The notes under the pieces: model-generated
Database searches by the model: none
What the model was told of the DNA's origin: nothing
Seen by the model: only the letters and a program-made list of their open reading frames with translations
Program-made: the position numbers and the translations under genes
Source of the DNA: Silene conica
Lineage: Eukaryota; Streptophyta; Magnoliopsida; Caryophyllales; Caryophyllaceae
Direction: 5' to 3'
Assembly: GCA_029255685.2 (NCBI GenBank)
Contig: CM055312.2
Coordinates: 79,118,369-79,182,368 of the forward strand
DNA length: 64,000 nt
Shown: piece after piece, positions 11,329-29,700 of the stretch
Numbering within the stretch: position 1 is the stretch's first letter
How the letters are laid out: each line of letters begins with the position of its first letter

Positions 11329-12480
11329 ATGGCTATGACAAATTTTCTTAGTATTAGTGACCTCAAGTATGGAGTTCGTGTTATTCAAATCAACATTAGG
11401 GTTGTACACAAATGGGATAAGCCGGAGTTAAATTTCAGAAATAAAAATTTTGAAAAGAAGTCAGAAACGTTTAGCAAAAACAACAACTGCGACAAGAAGA
11501 AACTCGATGCAGTTGAATTACTATTTGTTGATTCAAAGGTTTGTCTATATTATTTTTTTAGTTTTTAAAAAATCATTTTTTGTGATCCGAATTCCTGGAA
11601 AACATTTAATTTGAAACCCCAAAACCAAATAAATCAAAGACTCGATTGTTGTTGTCTTTTTCATTCAGTAAGTTAATTAACTAAAAAAAGTAAATCAATT
11701 GAGATCAAAACAACAAGTATACGATAGAGTATTTTTGACAAATTTCTATTCTTTTCAGAATGATTTTATCCAAGCAACTATAAGGAAACGATTGATTTCC
11801 CATTTCGGATCACAACTGTCTGTTGGTGAAGTTTACACCATTCGTAACCTAACCGTAGACAACAACACCGGCCTAGACAAGGCAACCCCTCATCTATACC
11901 GTTTGAGGTTTGAGTATTCAACAAGAGTTCAGAAAATAGATGATCAAGCAATACCAAGAAGTCTATATCGCTTTGCAAGTTTCAACGACATATTGGACGG
12001 TATAATTCCCCATACACATTATATAGGTATGACTCTTCAATTATAATATTCATTTACGGTATTTTCAAATTTTCAACTATGTTTTTTTTAGTTGTATCAA
12101 TATTTGACTTTGCAGATATTATATGAAAGCTATATGAGATTGGTCCTATAACAGAAACTCAAAACAAGCATATATGTCGCACAATAAGGCTTGAAGACTA
12201 CCAGTTAGTTCATAACTATTGTACAGTTTGGATCATTTTGAATAAATTTAACTTGCAAGTTATTTAATAAAAAATTATGATTTTTTGTTTAGGGGAACAA
12301 AGCTTTCATGCACATCATGGGAAACTTTCACGGTTCAAGTACCCAAGGATTGTTGTTTCACAGGGAGTTGTAGGTAGAGGAGTTTACTTTGGAATTTTGA
12401 TGAAATGTGATTTTGTTCTTTCACAGTGGATTGTAGGTAGAGGAGTTTACTTTGGATTTTAATGAAATGTGATTTACTTG
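11329..12480 (+). pseudogene. RPA1-like (replication protein A large subunit) gene carried by a Helitron, decayed
   Basis: Plant Helitrons often carry single-strand DNA-binding proteins related to the RPA 70 kDa subunit. Exon 1 (11329-11538) encodes MAMTNFLSISDLKYG and exon 2 (11759-12026, after a CTTTTCAG acceptor) encodes SHFGSQLSVGEVYTIRNLTV through a segment like FASFNDILDG. This pattern matches the N-terminal OB-fold (DUF223-type) of plant RPA1 paralogues. The next exon, after the AG near 12116, continues recognisably (DII-stop-KLYEIGPI, then RTIRLEDYQ) but has an in-frame TGA. The following CTSWE/PRIVV segment needs a frame change. The product is therefore broken. The gene lies about 650 bp upstream of a Helitron 3' end in the same orientation; no Rep/helicase frame is visible. 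Confidence 0.68.
12361..12475. repeat. Tandem duplication of about 60 bp
   Basis: The block TTGTAGGTAGAGGAGTTTAC with its flank TTTGG...GATGAAATGTGATTT is present twice in tandem (from about 12370 and 12431) with small differences. It lies at the 3' end of the RPA-like remnant. Confidence 0.75.
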
Positions 12481-13097
12481 AATTTTGATCAGTTATTTCT
12501 ATTATTGGGCCTTTGGGCTCCGTCTTGAAGTTTTGTAAAATGGCTAGCTCATTGTTATAATCATCCTTTTGTAATGTTCATTCATCCTTTAATAATGGGT
12601 TGGCCTGTATATTTTATCAAAAAACCAATTTGTTGGGCTGTTATCATTATCTCGGACCTCTAAGGACGGTCAATAATCTATTATTTTGTTTTATTGTTTT
12701 ATTTACATATTTATTATGAAAAGATTTGTCAGAATCGATTTATATTAGTTTCATTTTCTGTAATATGTAAAACTTAATTTTGGTTTTTTTTTATAATTTA
12801 AAAAGCTTAAATTACTTAAATTTGTATGTTATAATTTTCTTTTTTAGCTATGTCTTAATTGTTTCATTTTAAACATGTCTTAAAATTGTTAATCTAATTA
12901 ACATTATCATGTGTACTTACATAACTTAAGGTTCTCGAACTTCTATGTTATAATTTCCGTATATATATTTTAATATATATACGATGATATTGTATTATTT
13001 CTTTTTTATTATAAGAAAGTACAAATGTTCGAATAAATATAATTGTTATATAATAAGTAAAATGTATATATATCATCTTTAGAAGTAAGTGTACGCA
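12481..13097. other. AT-rich Helitron 3' region
   Basis: No coding frame or RNA gene seen. The stretch runs from the RPA-like remnant to the Helitron terminal hairpin. Confidence 0.5.
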
Positions 13098-13127
13098 ACC
13101 CGTGATTTTTCACGGGTGTTACACTAG
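13098..13127 (+). mobile_element. Helitron 3' terminus inserted in a Harbinger element
   Basis: ACCCGTG (13098-13104) pairs with CACGGGT (13111-13117), followed by CTAG at 13124-13127. The next base starts TTTACACTTATT, which is the middle of a Harbinger terminal region seen uninterrupted at about 41.8 kb and, inverted, at 43.5 kb. There the join reads AATAA|TTTACAC, so the Helitron entered between A and T as expected. Confidence 0.82.
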
Positions 13128-13499
13128 TTTACACTTATTTATCATTACTCTCTTTCATCATTTATCTCTCTTAGTTTAACCTACCCGACACATTTTTTAC
13201 ATCAAACAATTATTTTTGTAATTTGTTCGGGTTTTCAACTCGATAGTTATTCGATTTCGATTTTTTCCCAAGACAATTTCAAAAATATAAAAGACACAAC
13301 ATTTAAAACATGTAATTAGTTTTACGGGACAAACCACAATTACGAAAATTAAAACGTTCTAGCAGTACTTTTAATAAGCAAATTACTGAATAATGACCTA
13401 AACAAAACATGAAGTACGACCGTTACAATAAAAGGAAACATTAGTACACAACAACGACAGGGTACATAAACATATTGCTGTCGGTGAGAATCATCGTCA

Positions 13500-14098
13500 T
13501 CAGATGTCATAATCAGAATCATCACCAGATGAAACATTATCGTTAGAAGAGTAATTAAAGCGGTCTGCTGGTAAGTTTTGGTCGCGTAAATATTCGAGCT
13601 TTTCCTCCATGGTAACCTCATTGTATACGTGATAATAATGGAGATGCTCATGTGAAATGAAAAATCTTTCATCTCCAGATAGTAGATCTAATAGAGTTTC
13701 CGGATTCATGACGTTGAACAAACGTCGAATAATTTCGACGACTTCTTTCCTTAATTTGCGATGTTCTTCGCCTTTCGAAAGATAAGTATCTGAAAAAACG
13801 CAATACAAAATATGTTGGATTTTATGTAAAATACAATTTAACTTTCTTGGTATAATTAATTAAAATAGCAATAACATTACCTATTGTTGCATTGTTCAAA
13901 ACAAGTGGACCTCACAGTATTTGGGTTTCCGAATATGATTGAGATCAACATTGCTAATGGTGGTGAACAATGTAAGATATTCATGTATATCGTTTCTGGC
14001 ATGACTAGATTCAAACGAGCAACAAAGTTAGGAGCATGATCTTTTATCATGTCCATGTCTCTTTAAAACTCCCTAACGTTATCATCCCAGTAAGTCAT
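13500..14098 (-). pseudogene. Unrecognised third gene of the Harbinger element
   Basis: I do not recognise this protein. A clean reading frame (13789-13500) follows a TTTTTTCAG acceptor. It encodes a basic helix-like start (GEEHRKLRKEVVEIIRRLF), NPETLLDLLSGDERF, and a very acidic C-terminus, SSGDDSDYDI, before TGA. Upstream, 14098-13881 could be a first exon beginning MTYWDDNVREF and ending at a GTAATG donor. It has an in-frame TAA after residue 11 and its phase does not match the second exon, so the copy looks broken. It lies 3' of the transposase in the same orientation. The deletion derivative at 42718-43602 still keeps the gene's last codons, so the gene belonged to the element before that deletion. 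It may be a captured host gene or an element accessory gene. Confidence 0.5.
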
Positions 14099-14436
14099 TT
14101 TCGGGTAATTTGAATTTGATACAGCAGAAATTAATAAAAGAGTGAGAATGTCGAAAATTGTTGGAAGTGAGAAATTGTGAATTGAAAATATCAATTTAAA
14201 TAGAGAGCTGAGGACAATATAAATATAGTCGTTGGTAATAGTGACAATATAGTCGTTGGTAATTTAAATAGAGAAATTGTGAATTCAAAATACAACGAAA
14301 TAATGACTCGGTCAATTTAATAAAACGGCTACATTCGAATATTACATGCGTAAATTTAATTAAATACGAAAATACATAAAACGATAAAGGAAATACAATA
14401 AATTAAAAAACCGTTGAAAAACATAATAATACAACA

Positions 14437-15790
14437 TTAATTGAGGTCGCCAAATTTTTGCCAAATATTTTCAATTAGATCTGCTCTTAACACTTGATGT
14501 GCCCTTGCATTTCTTATACAATTTCTATTTTGAATATACGCAGTTATAGGAGCTGTATATCCTACTTCATACTCGGAATCATCAACATTAAGATGGCCTT
14601 CTTCATTCCCGTTATTGTCGAACTCAGTAGGGTCGGAGTAGTTAGCATATGTATCTCTTTCATCTTCCACAATCATGTTATGTATTATTATGCAACATTT
14701 TAAAATTTTGCGCATCAGTTGCTCGCTCCAAGTAAGTGCTGGTTTACGAACGACTGCAAACCTAGCTTGTAGTACGCCGAATGCCCGTTCAACATCTTTA
14801 CGAGCCGCTTCTTGGCGCTCTGCAAATAATCTATCTTTTGGTGTTTGTGGGAGTGGAATTGATTGTATGAAAGTCAACCATTGTGGATAGATCCCATCGG
14901 TTAAATAAAACCCTGTGTTATAAAGATTATCATTAACCACATAGTTAACACGAGGTGCTCGCCCATTCATCATATCATCAAAAATAGGAGAACGGTGAAG
15001 TACAATCAAGTCATTACAAGACCCTGGAATCCCATAAAAAGAATGTTATATCCACAGGTCTTGTGAGGCAACGACTTCAAGAATGACAGTTGCTCTACCA
15101 CTCCGCCCCTGATACATCCCCCTCTAACCAACCGGGCAATTCTTCCATTGTCAATGCATGCAATTAATACTTCCCATTATTCCAGGAAACCCTCGCTGAG
15201 CACCGATTTGTAGGAGCCTTTGGAGATTATTTGCATTAGGTGATCGTAAGTACTCCTCTCCAAATGCATTGATAACAGTTTCAGTAAATTTTTCTAATTA
15301 ATGCAACAAATGTTTTTTTTGTTAAAAGGTACGATAATATTCATCCGTTCTATCTGCTCCTTCTCCATATGCTAACATGCGTAAGGCTGCAGTGCACTTT
15401 TGCAAAGATGATATTGGCACCCTACCACTTCCATCAGGCCCTGGGTTAAAAAATGTATCATAGGCTTCCGCTGCTTGAACTAAGCGAAGGAATACATATC
15501 TATGCATTCGGAATCTACGCCGAAACAAATTTGGAGGATAGACAGGATTAGGAGAGAAGTAGTCATTGTAGAGGTTCTCGTGACCAGTTTCACGATTCCT
15601 CTTAATGTACCTTCTTTGATAAGGGCATCTTTGACGTTACGATTGACAATTCGAGATACTTGAGATATAACAAGAATAATAGCTTCCTCTATTATTTCGT
15701 TTTCATTTTCATTATTGCTATCACTAGAGGATGAAGATGATGAGAATTCAAATAAAAAATCAATTTTAAGTGAAGAAGGAATATGAGTGT
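14437..15790 (-). pseudogene. PIF/Harbinger DDE transposase, inactivated
   Basis: Harbinger transposases cut and paste the element at TTA sites. An acidic Ser-rich N-terminus leads into an EIIEEAIILV segment. After a frameshift near 15610 comes RETGHENLYNDYFSPNPVYP, then FRRRFRMHRYVFLRL and LQKCTAALRMLAYGEGADR (to about 15330). The catalytic core follows with at least three in-frame stops. The first catalytic Asp (GSIDCMHW in the family) reads GSINCMH-stop near 15164. Further on, YLTDGIYPQW keeps the second Asp and ARKDVERAFGVLQARF keeps the Glu. The final 190 codons (15009-14437) are open. Frameshift, stops and the Asp-to-Asn change show the enzyme is dead. Confidence 0.9.
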
Positions 15791-15816
15791 GAAGAATAAT
15801 AAAACTAAGAAAATAA

Positions 15817-15821
<5 letters not shown>

Positions 15822-15907
<86 letters not shown>
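15822..15907. repeat. (TA)n microsatellite
   Basis: About 86 bp of uninterrupted TA dinucleotides lie just upstream of the transposase N-terminus. Open frames through it that encode (IY)n are artefacts of the repeat. Confidence 0.97.
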
Positions 15908-15909
<2 letters not shown>

Positions 15910-16189
15910 TAAGATACTTCATTTAAGTAATGAATTTTATCCAATCTTATCTGTAATCTGAATAGACCCAACCATGATCAAACAACTAAGATTTCACTTA
16001 TCCAATCGATATCATTCAATCTTATCTGTAATCTGGATAGAACCAACCATAATCAAACAACTAGCTTGTCATTAAAACATTATTTTACAAGGATACATCG
16101 AACAACTGACATATCATTAATTAATACACTATGAAGTGCGTGAGCTTCTTGAAGTACATATTCCATATTTTTTCCACTAGACTTTCTCC

Positions 16190-17421
16190 TTAAAGCTTCT
16201 TCGTAACAAGCAACCTATCTCCGTCGTTTCCTCTATTTGGTGTAGAAAATCCGCCTTCATTAAACCTAAATCTTTTACCACTACCGGCCGAGTCTGGGTC
16301 ATTACCAAATGTAGGGGTATCTGGATCAGGATATTCATCAACATCAACAGACATAGTCTTTTGAGACTTATTATTGCTGGCACTCGAAGCAATATTTTCT
16401 TCAACATATCGCCCGACAATTTCATTCCATTTATTGTATTTTTTTAACAAAATCCATGCACGTTCAAATTGAAACTTACCACCCTCCGTTTCAATATGAA
16501 GTACGTGAGCTTCTTTAAGTACATCTTCCATATTCTTTCCACTAGACTTTCTCCTTAAAGCTTCTTCGTAACAAGCAACCCATTTCATAACACCGGCAGA
16601 TATTCTACGAAAAGCGACCACCCAACATGCCTGGATTTCTATCTTTAGGCATGGGAATTGGGTTAGCTTCACGTGCTTCATCAAATAAGTTTTTGACTTT
16701 AACCCAAAGTGCATTTTCTTTTGATTTGTGTCAATCACATTATCAGTTGAATGCCTCATAAAAGATGAAATGAGTGCTTCATCTTCTTGAATAGTCCATC
16801 TTGATGATTGTCTTGATTTTTGAGTTACCCTTTGAGGTACTTGATTTCGCTCAACCACATTATCCCAATCGCTCATAGAAGCTTGATATAAGTTAGGGCT
16901 TGTTTGGTTGACATAGGGGAATTAAAGTTCCCGGGAACTTCAAGATCACATGAATTTCCAATTCATGTGAATTCGCAAAAAGTGTTTGGTTCGCATATGG
17001 GAAGTTAATTCATGCGGGAAGTTCTATTGACCAAGGGGGGACTTGGTGAGTAACTTCCCATATAATGGAGGAAGTAAATTCATGTGGGAAGTTCTACTTC
17101 CCATGATATTGGCAACCAAACAACAACATAATTTTACACTTCCCGGGAAGTTCAACATCCCATGATTTTAATGGGTAACCAAACAAGCCCTTAATTGAGA
17201 GTGTGAGATGAAATTTGCGGATAACTTTGTTCATAATTTGAATAATTGTGGTTAGTTTGTTAAGAAGGATTATAACGTTGATCAAGGTTATATTGTGGAG
17301 TAACTGGGAAGTTTTGCCCATATTCTTCAGGATTATAGACATTTTGAGGATTTTGAGGATTCAAATTTTTATCTTTCATTTTTGTTAAAATTTCTAACAT
17401 TTGCATCTGAAAATGATCCAT
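16190..17421 (-). pseudogene. Harbinger ORF1 (SANT/Myb-like DNA-binding protein), interrupted by a MITE
   Basis: PIF/Harbinger elements carry a Myb/SANT-like ORF1 that helps bring the transposase to DNA and the nucleus. The open part (16876-16190, 228 codons) has SRWTIQEDEALISSFM, the first helix of a SANT-like domain with its tryptophan. It is followed by a segment resembling NAM-associated C-terminal domains (FERAWILLKKYNKWNE) and a KRFRFNEGG-type tail. The natural start appears to be at 17421 (MDHFQMQMLEILTKMKDKN). That N-terminal part holds a stop (QRYNPS-stop) and is split from the rest by the 295 bp MITE at 16896-17190, with a frame change. The gene is inactive. Confidence 0.82.
16896..17190. 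mobile_element. Tourist-type MITE (295 bp) in Harbinger ORF1
   Basis: Ends are GGGCTTGTTTGGTT and its inverted copy AACCAAACAAGCCC, flanked by TTA on both sides (16893-16895 and 17191-17193). The TTA target site and this terminus are typical of Tourist elements mobilised by Harbinger transposases. Inside are several AATTCATGTG/CCCGGGAA palindromic blocks and no coding frame. Confidence 0.93.
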
Positions 17422-18275
17422 GAAAAATAACTAGATAAAATTAAAAGAATTTTTTAGGTCAAAAGAAGTAAAACAAGTTAGAAAGAAAATGGATGGTGTG
17501 TTGAAATATGTTAATATTATTACTTATTTATAGAGAACAAATTTTTTTATCGAATCTTATCCGTAATCTGAATAGACCAACCATAATCAAGCAGTTGATA
17601 TATCACTTATTCAATCTTATCCAATGTTATGTAATTGTAACTGAGAAAATTACAGAGCTCGACAATTATTTACTCTTTTTTACAGCTACATTTTTAATTT
17701 CTAATGGTTACATTTTTAATTTCTAACGATTACATTTTATTTCTGTGTTAGTTTTATGTCGTTGCAATGAGTTGTAAGCTTTATTTATGTGTTAGATTTA
17801 TTTTCGTAAGTTTTATTTACGTGTTCAGTTTATTTTTTCGCCATTTTAATTTAAATGTTATCAATTATGAGTTATCAATAATGTACTCATTTTTTTTAAA
17901 TGTTATTCAATTATGAATCTTAAATGTCAATTAGAAAACGAATACGGAAGATAAAGAAAAATATGTCAAATATTCCTACCTAATTGTAGAGAAAAAATAG
18001 GAATTATGGTGTAATTATTTTTGTCAAAAAAATCAATTACATATCAATTATTTAAGAAAATAAAATTTACTTAACAAAATAAAAACTAAATAAATCTTTT
18101 GTCCACACCATGACATCATCAAATTAAAAAAAAACCATTTCCACTCTTCTCACGCAGCGTCGCTGATTGTTGCCTTCCTCAATTAGTTGAGGATCAATAT
18201 GCATTGTTGGAGTTCACTATTTTCTATTCCTCAATTATCCAAGTAGAGTAATCCTCATGGTTGAGGATGCTCTTA

Positions 18276-18740
18276 GCATCCTCATTGAAGAGGAAGAGGA
18301 AGACATCCTCTATAAATGGAGGTTGTCCATGTCTTGGCCTTTGTGCCAAATAAGAGTTAAAAATTGTAGTGGGTATATTTAAATTGTGAAAAAAAAAAGG
18401 AAGATATCATCCTCTTTGATGTGACAAAAAAGAAAAAAAGGGGAGGTAGATACTGGAAAGTAGGGTAGATGAAAGATAGTATGAAGTGTAAAAAAATATA
18501 AGATGAAAGAGAAGAAATAGGAGGATGAAACCATCATTTTTAATGTACATGCTCTAAACTCAAAAAAACCATGTCAGACTCTTCATTAGCAACTACCAAC
18601 TATGAACCCGAATTTAAAATCATCAAACATCATCTTAATTCCATCTTCCTTAAACCTAATAGTACATAATATTTCTTTAATTTTAACAATTTAATCCTAA
18701 AATATTATCCCATAATACCCACGTTCATTTTTCAAGCCAG
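18276..18740. other. Short-repeat-rich DNA after the Harbinger element
   Basis: Starts GCATCCTCATTGAAGAGG and has a weakly inverted end near 18555 (ATGTACATGCTCT), so a second degraded Harbinger-type MITE is possible. No coding signal. Confidence 0.35.
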
Positions 18741-19086
18741 GCCGAGCTTAATTTTAAGCCACAAAATGTAAGATGTTAGGGTACGTTGTGCACATTCTTG
18801 GGATGCGGTGTTGGTTTTCTTTAAGAAGTCATTAGAATTATGTTGCACCTTGTGATGAACGCATCACGTTTTAGTCTTATAAGTCAGTTGCATAAAATTT
18901 TCTTGTGTCTTGATGTTTTGCACATCTTGAGGGATGTGGTAATTTTTTGTTGTCTTCTGTTTTGTTTGACTTGGCGGAGTAAGAAGTCAAAGTAAGTGTT
19001 GACATATCGTAGTTTGCGGTGTTGTAGGTTATGTCTTTTCAAGTTAGGTGTGAACTTCGAGGACGAAGTTTGTTCTAGGGGGAGAC
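18741..19086 (+). mobile_element. 3' internal fragment of a Ty3/gypsy element
   Basis: The segment ends with a sequence encoding a FEDE-like motif (AACTTCGAGGACGAAGTTT) and the purine tract CTAGGGGGAGAC directly before an LTR starting TATAACACCCC. This is the usual end of plant gypsy polyproteins followed by the polypurine tract. Upstream sequence is not recognisably coding, so the element is 5'-truncated. Confidence 0.65.
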
Positions 19087-20435
19087 TATAACACCCCTCC
19101 TTTAGACGAGTGGTTGTATAGTCTATTAGGTCGAGTAAGTCATACTCGGTCGAGTACACCCTTGTCAAAATAAAAGATCGAGTATGTTCGTTTGTACTCA
19201 GTTGAGTAAGTCATACTCGCTCGACTACACCCTTGTCAAAAGAAAAGATCGAGTCTGTTCGTTTGTACTCAGTTGAGTAAGTCATACTTGCTCGACTACA
19301 CCCTTGTCAAAAGCAAAGATCGAGTCTGTTCGTTTGTACTCGGTTGAGTACAACGTACTCGGTCGAGTATGTGTTGTGCTCGGTCGAGTACGCTGTATTC
19401 GGTCAAGTACCCGCGGTCCCGTGTCGATTTCGCGATAGGTTAATTAGAGGAAACAAAAACTAAAATCATAAATTATTTTTCTTAAACTCTTCATAATCAG
19501 TTTCTCTCGAAACCTCAAACCTTAATTCCTCTAATTGACATACCGCAAGATTAGTTCGTGCGTCGATCATCCTAGATTATTTTTTCATCATTGTTGCAAG
19601 TAAGTCTCTAGTAATACTTTCAGTTTGTTAAAGTTAGGGTTTGTAGTGCCTTAAATGATTAGTAATTAGATGTATGATGTTTTAGGAGGAGGATTCGTAG
19701 AAGACCATTCGTGAATCTGTCTTGACGAAATTGCTTTGAGGCAGGGTTTCCCCACTCAGTTATTAGTTATGTATGTGACGATATTTATTGCTATGTTTGT
19801 AAGTCTGATATCACCTGGTTTGTAATGAGTTTGGGATATGGAAGTTATGTTTGGCACCATTGTTGGAAAATGGCTCTTAATCCTACGATCGCCCATTGCG
19901 GTTTCCGCCGCAGAGGGGATGTGCACATTAATGGTCTAGGTACCGCTTGCCGCGAGCAAGCGGGGTTGATTGTGAGACTATAAGGTCGCCACTTGTGAGA
20001 TGATTGAATTGGATTGTTGGTGTCACTTGGTGATATTAGTGTATTGTATTTTGAGAATATGATACTCGTTATTGATTTTGGTAGTGACAAAATTATGATT
20101 GCAGTAACTAACACTTGGTATTTGATTTGTTGTGATGATCCATAGGTATGGTGAACAGATTATCAGCAGGTAGCTCGACGTTAATTGTTTGCTTAAGGTT
20201 GGGAATGGACGAGTCACCACCTAGACATCATAGTAGTCTTCACTTATAGTAGTCTTTTAGCTTCCGCTGTTGTTTAGTTATCTTTTGAGATTGAGGCGTT
20301 TGTAATGTTTACACTAGTAATTTAATAAATGTTTATTGTGCCTTTCTTTGATATTATACCTCGGGTAACCGAGATGGTGAAGTTTTCATAGACTGAGGGT
20401 CCTTGGTAAAGGTCTCGGGTTATGGGGGTGTTACA
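19087..20435 (+). repeat. 3' LTR of a Ty3/gypsy element (about 1.35 kb)
   Basis: Begins TATAACACCCC (mutated TGTAACACC) just after the purine tract and ends GGGGGTGTTACA, the typical termini of plant gypsy LTRs. No 5' LTR is in the window. It includes a tandem array of a roughly 67 bp CTCGGTCGAGTA-rich unit near 19130-19340. The adjacent region 19340-19420 has further TCGGTCGAGTAC repeats. Confidence 0.75.
19130..19345. repeat. Tandem repeat of about 67 bp inside the gypsy LTR
   Basis: Three imperfect copies of a unit containing GAGTAAGTCATACTCG, ACTACACCCTTGTCAAAA and GATCGAGTCTGTTCG follow each other. They differ by a few bases. Confidence 0.85.
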
Positions 20436-21418
20436 ACAAGTATAATTCGCCCGTCCGACACGTAAACATTGTAACCGAAACCGACTCGACCTATCATGTC
20501 CTGAAACCCGACGAAACTCGTTTAAGGCAGACTCATAACTGAACCCGGCCTAATATGATCCATAACCAGAATTCACTTACTACATGTTTTGACCGGACCT
20601 GAAAGATAACTGAAGTTTGACCCACTCCAAAAGAAAGCCCAACATTAACTGGAAATATAACTCCGACACGGTGAACGACTTATAAAGTATTTAAAATTAA
20701 CTGATCTTATAATTTCGCTAAATAGTTTACTCAACTCAAACTGGCAAAAAATAATCGCAAAAACTTATGATAATTATTTGAGCCAAACCAAGCAAAACCT
20801 TACCCAAAGGCCAAACCATGCAAAGCCCAACCCAAATCCAACTAGACCCGATTAATTATCATAAGGACCAAAACCGAGAAAGATCCGACCCAACGAACCC
20901 GACTCGGCCCAACAAACCTACCCTAAATGATCCCCACCCGATAATGACTCAAATCGACATGAGCCTGATCTAAGAATTGATGGACTAATTTAATCTGAAC
21001 TCGGGCTCGACGTAGTTATAACACTTATAACCCAATATAACTCAAATTCGATATGACCCGACTCAACCAAACCCAAACCAATTGCCCTACTTCATTCATG
21101 TTTCCCTTCTCTCATCTCGATCTCTAAAATAGATCAAACAATTTTTTTTGATGTTCATGAACATTCGACTCTTGTTACTCGATTAAATTTGACTCGTTTT
21201 AAATCGGGGCGGATATTTAATTTGTTACTTTGGCGAGTAAGTTGTAGAGATAATGGGTCCCAAATCCAAAAGAAATGCACATGTGGATTATCTCATAACC
21301 AAACATACTTCATCTGAATCCTGTGTTGCTCTTCCTTGCTCACTCAGTCACTCTCCCTCCATTTTCTCAACTTAAAACTCCCATTTTTCTGGGAGTAACA
21401 TTCTAAGCCTCTTCAATT
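20436..21418. other. Intergenic DNA and 5' flank of the synthetase gene
   Basis: 20440-21100 is a degenerate low-complexity stretch rich in ACCCGACTC/AACCCAA motifs, common in plant intergenic repeats. From about 21240 to 21418 the sequence is pyrimidine-rich and is the probable 5' UTR and promoter of the synthetase gene. No clear TATA box was assigned. Confidence 0.5.
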
Positions 21419-29024
<7,606 letters not shown>

Positions 29025-29521
29025 TATAGCGCAATTTTTGAAATGTTTATACACAGTTTTAATTAGATTGATATAGAAGGAAGCTAGATGTAAAATCTAA
29101 AACTTTAGCTATTCAAACTTTATAATGCAACGCTTGGAATCAAGTCGTGATTTGAAAATGAAATTTATTCCGGAATCTGTATATATGTCAGGACTCAGGA
29201 CTTATGACTTAGGCTTTGCCATTTGTTGGGACATCAAACTGTTGCGACATATTTCAAGTCTCGACACTTTGGCGCCACATATACGGTGAAGATCATGGTG
29301 CTTTGTGTTAGTAAAATCGTATATCTATAGTGAAACAGACAATGGGCATTCATAGGTGAATTCTCATATGAATGAAGTAACAATGCTTGTACGGGATGGT
29401 GGTTTTATTACCAGGGAGTTTTTAAATTAAACGCCCTGGATTTACTTTGAATGAAGTGGTTTGGCAAGTCTACAAATAGGTAACCTCGTCATTTGTACTG
29501 TACTTGATAATATTTGAAAAA
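29025..29521. other. 3' flank of the synthetase gene
   Basis: 3' UTR and intergenic DNA, duplicated at 41164-41540 and 43606-43660. The end of the stretch (from 29456) is matched at 56741-56800. No further gene seen. Confidence 0.6.
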
Positions 29522-29691
29522 CACAAATTCTCAATGAAAACGGATACTATCGTCACAAGCTGAAGACGGATAGTGTTTCTCTCCCATAATGCAAGTTGCA
29601 CTATTCATAAATTGCTCCATTTTCTCCCATTTTTATGCCCACTTATTTTATTGTGAAAGTAAAGTTTTAGTCTTCACCTTGTGTCTCTTTC
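29522..29691. mobile_element. Mutator-like MITE (170 bp) with an empty-site counterpart
   Basis: It begins CACAAATTCTCAATG and is flanked by the 9 bp TTTGAAAAA on both sides (29513-29521 and 29692-29700). The homologous sequence at about 56741-56870 has a single related site (ATTGAAAAA) and no insertion, which defines the element's ends. A 9 bp duplication points to the Mutator superfamily. Relatives occur at 35520, 40030, 49161, 61230 and elsewhere. Confidence 0.88.
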
Positions 29692-29700
29692 TTTGAAAAA

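Larger units (their letters stand above)
13128..18272 (-). mobile_element. PIF/Harbinger transposon, decayed, left end displaced by a Helitron
   Basis: The right end is an inverted-repeat terminus CATGGTTGAGGATGCTC ending at 18272, followed by TTA (18273-18275), the Harbinger target site. The left terminal part (about 120 bp known from the derivatives at 41.7 and 43.6 kb) is missing because a Helitron inserted at 13127/13128. On the minus strand the element carries a SANT/Myb-like ORF1 (17421-16190), a DDE transposase (about 15780-14437) and an unrecognised third gene (14098-13500). It contains a (TA)n tract and a Tourist MITE. Two internally deleted relatives lie at 41547-43602. Confidence 0.9.

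Noticed and set aside
10427-13127. Left arm of the Harbinger element expected left of the Helitron
   Set aside because: I searched by eye for CCTCCAACAATAA and the GACCATCTCCAACC end in 1-13.1 kb and did not find them, so the element's left end is not annotated.
15692-15971. Open frames encoding long Ile-Tyr runs on the minus strand
   Set aside because: They come from the (TA)n microsatellite at 15822-15907. Only the short segment after the repeat belongs to the transposase.
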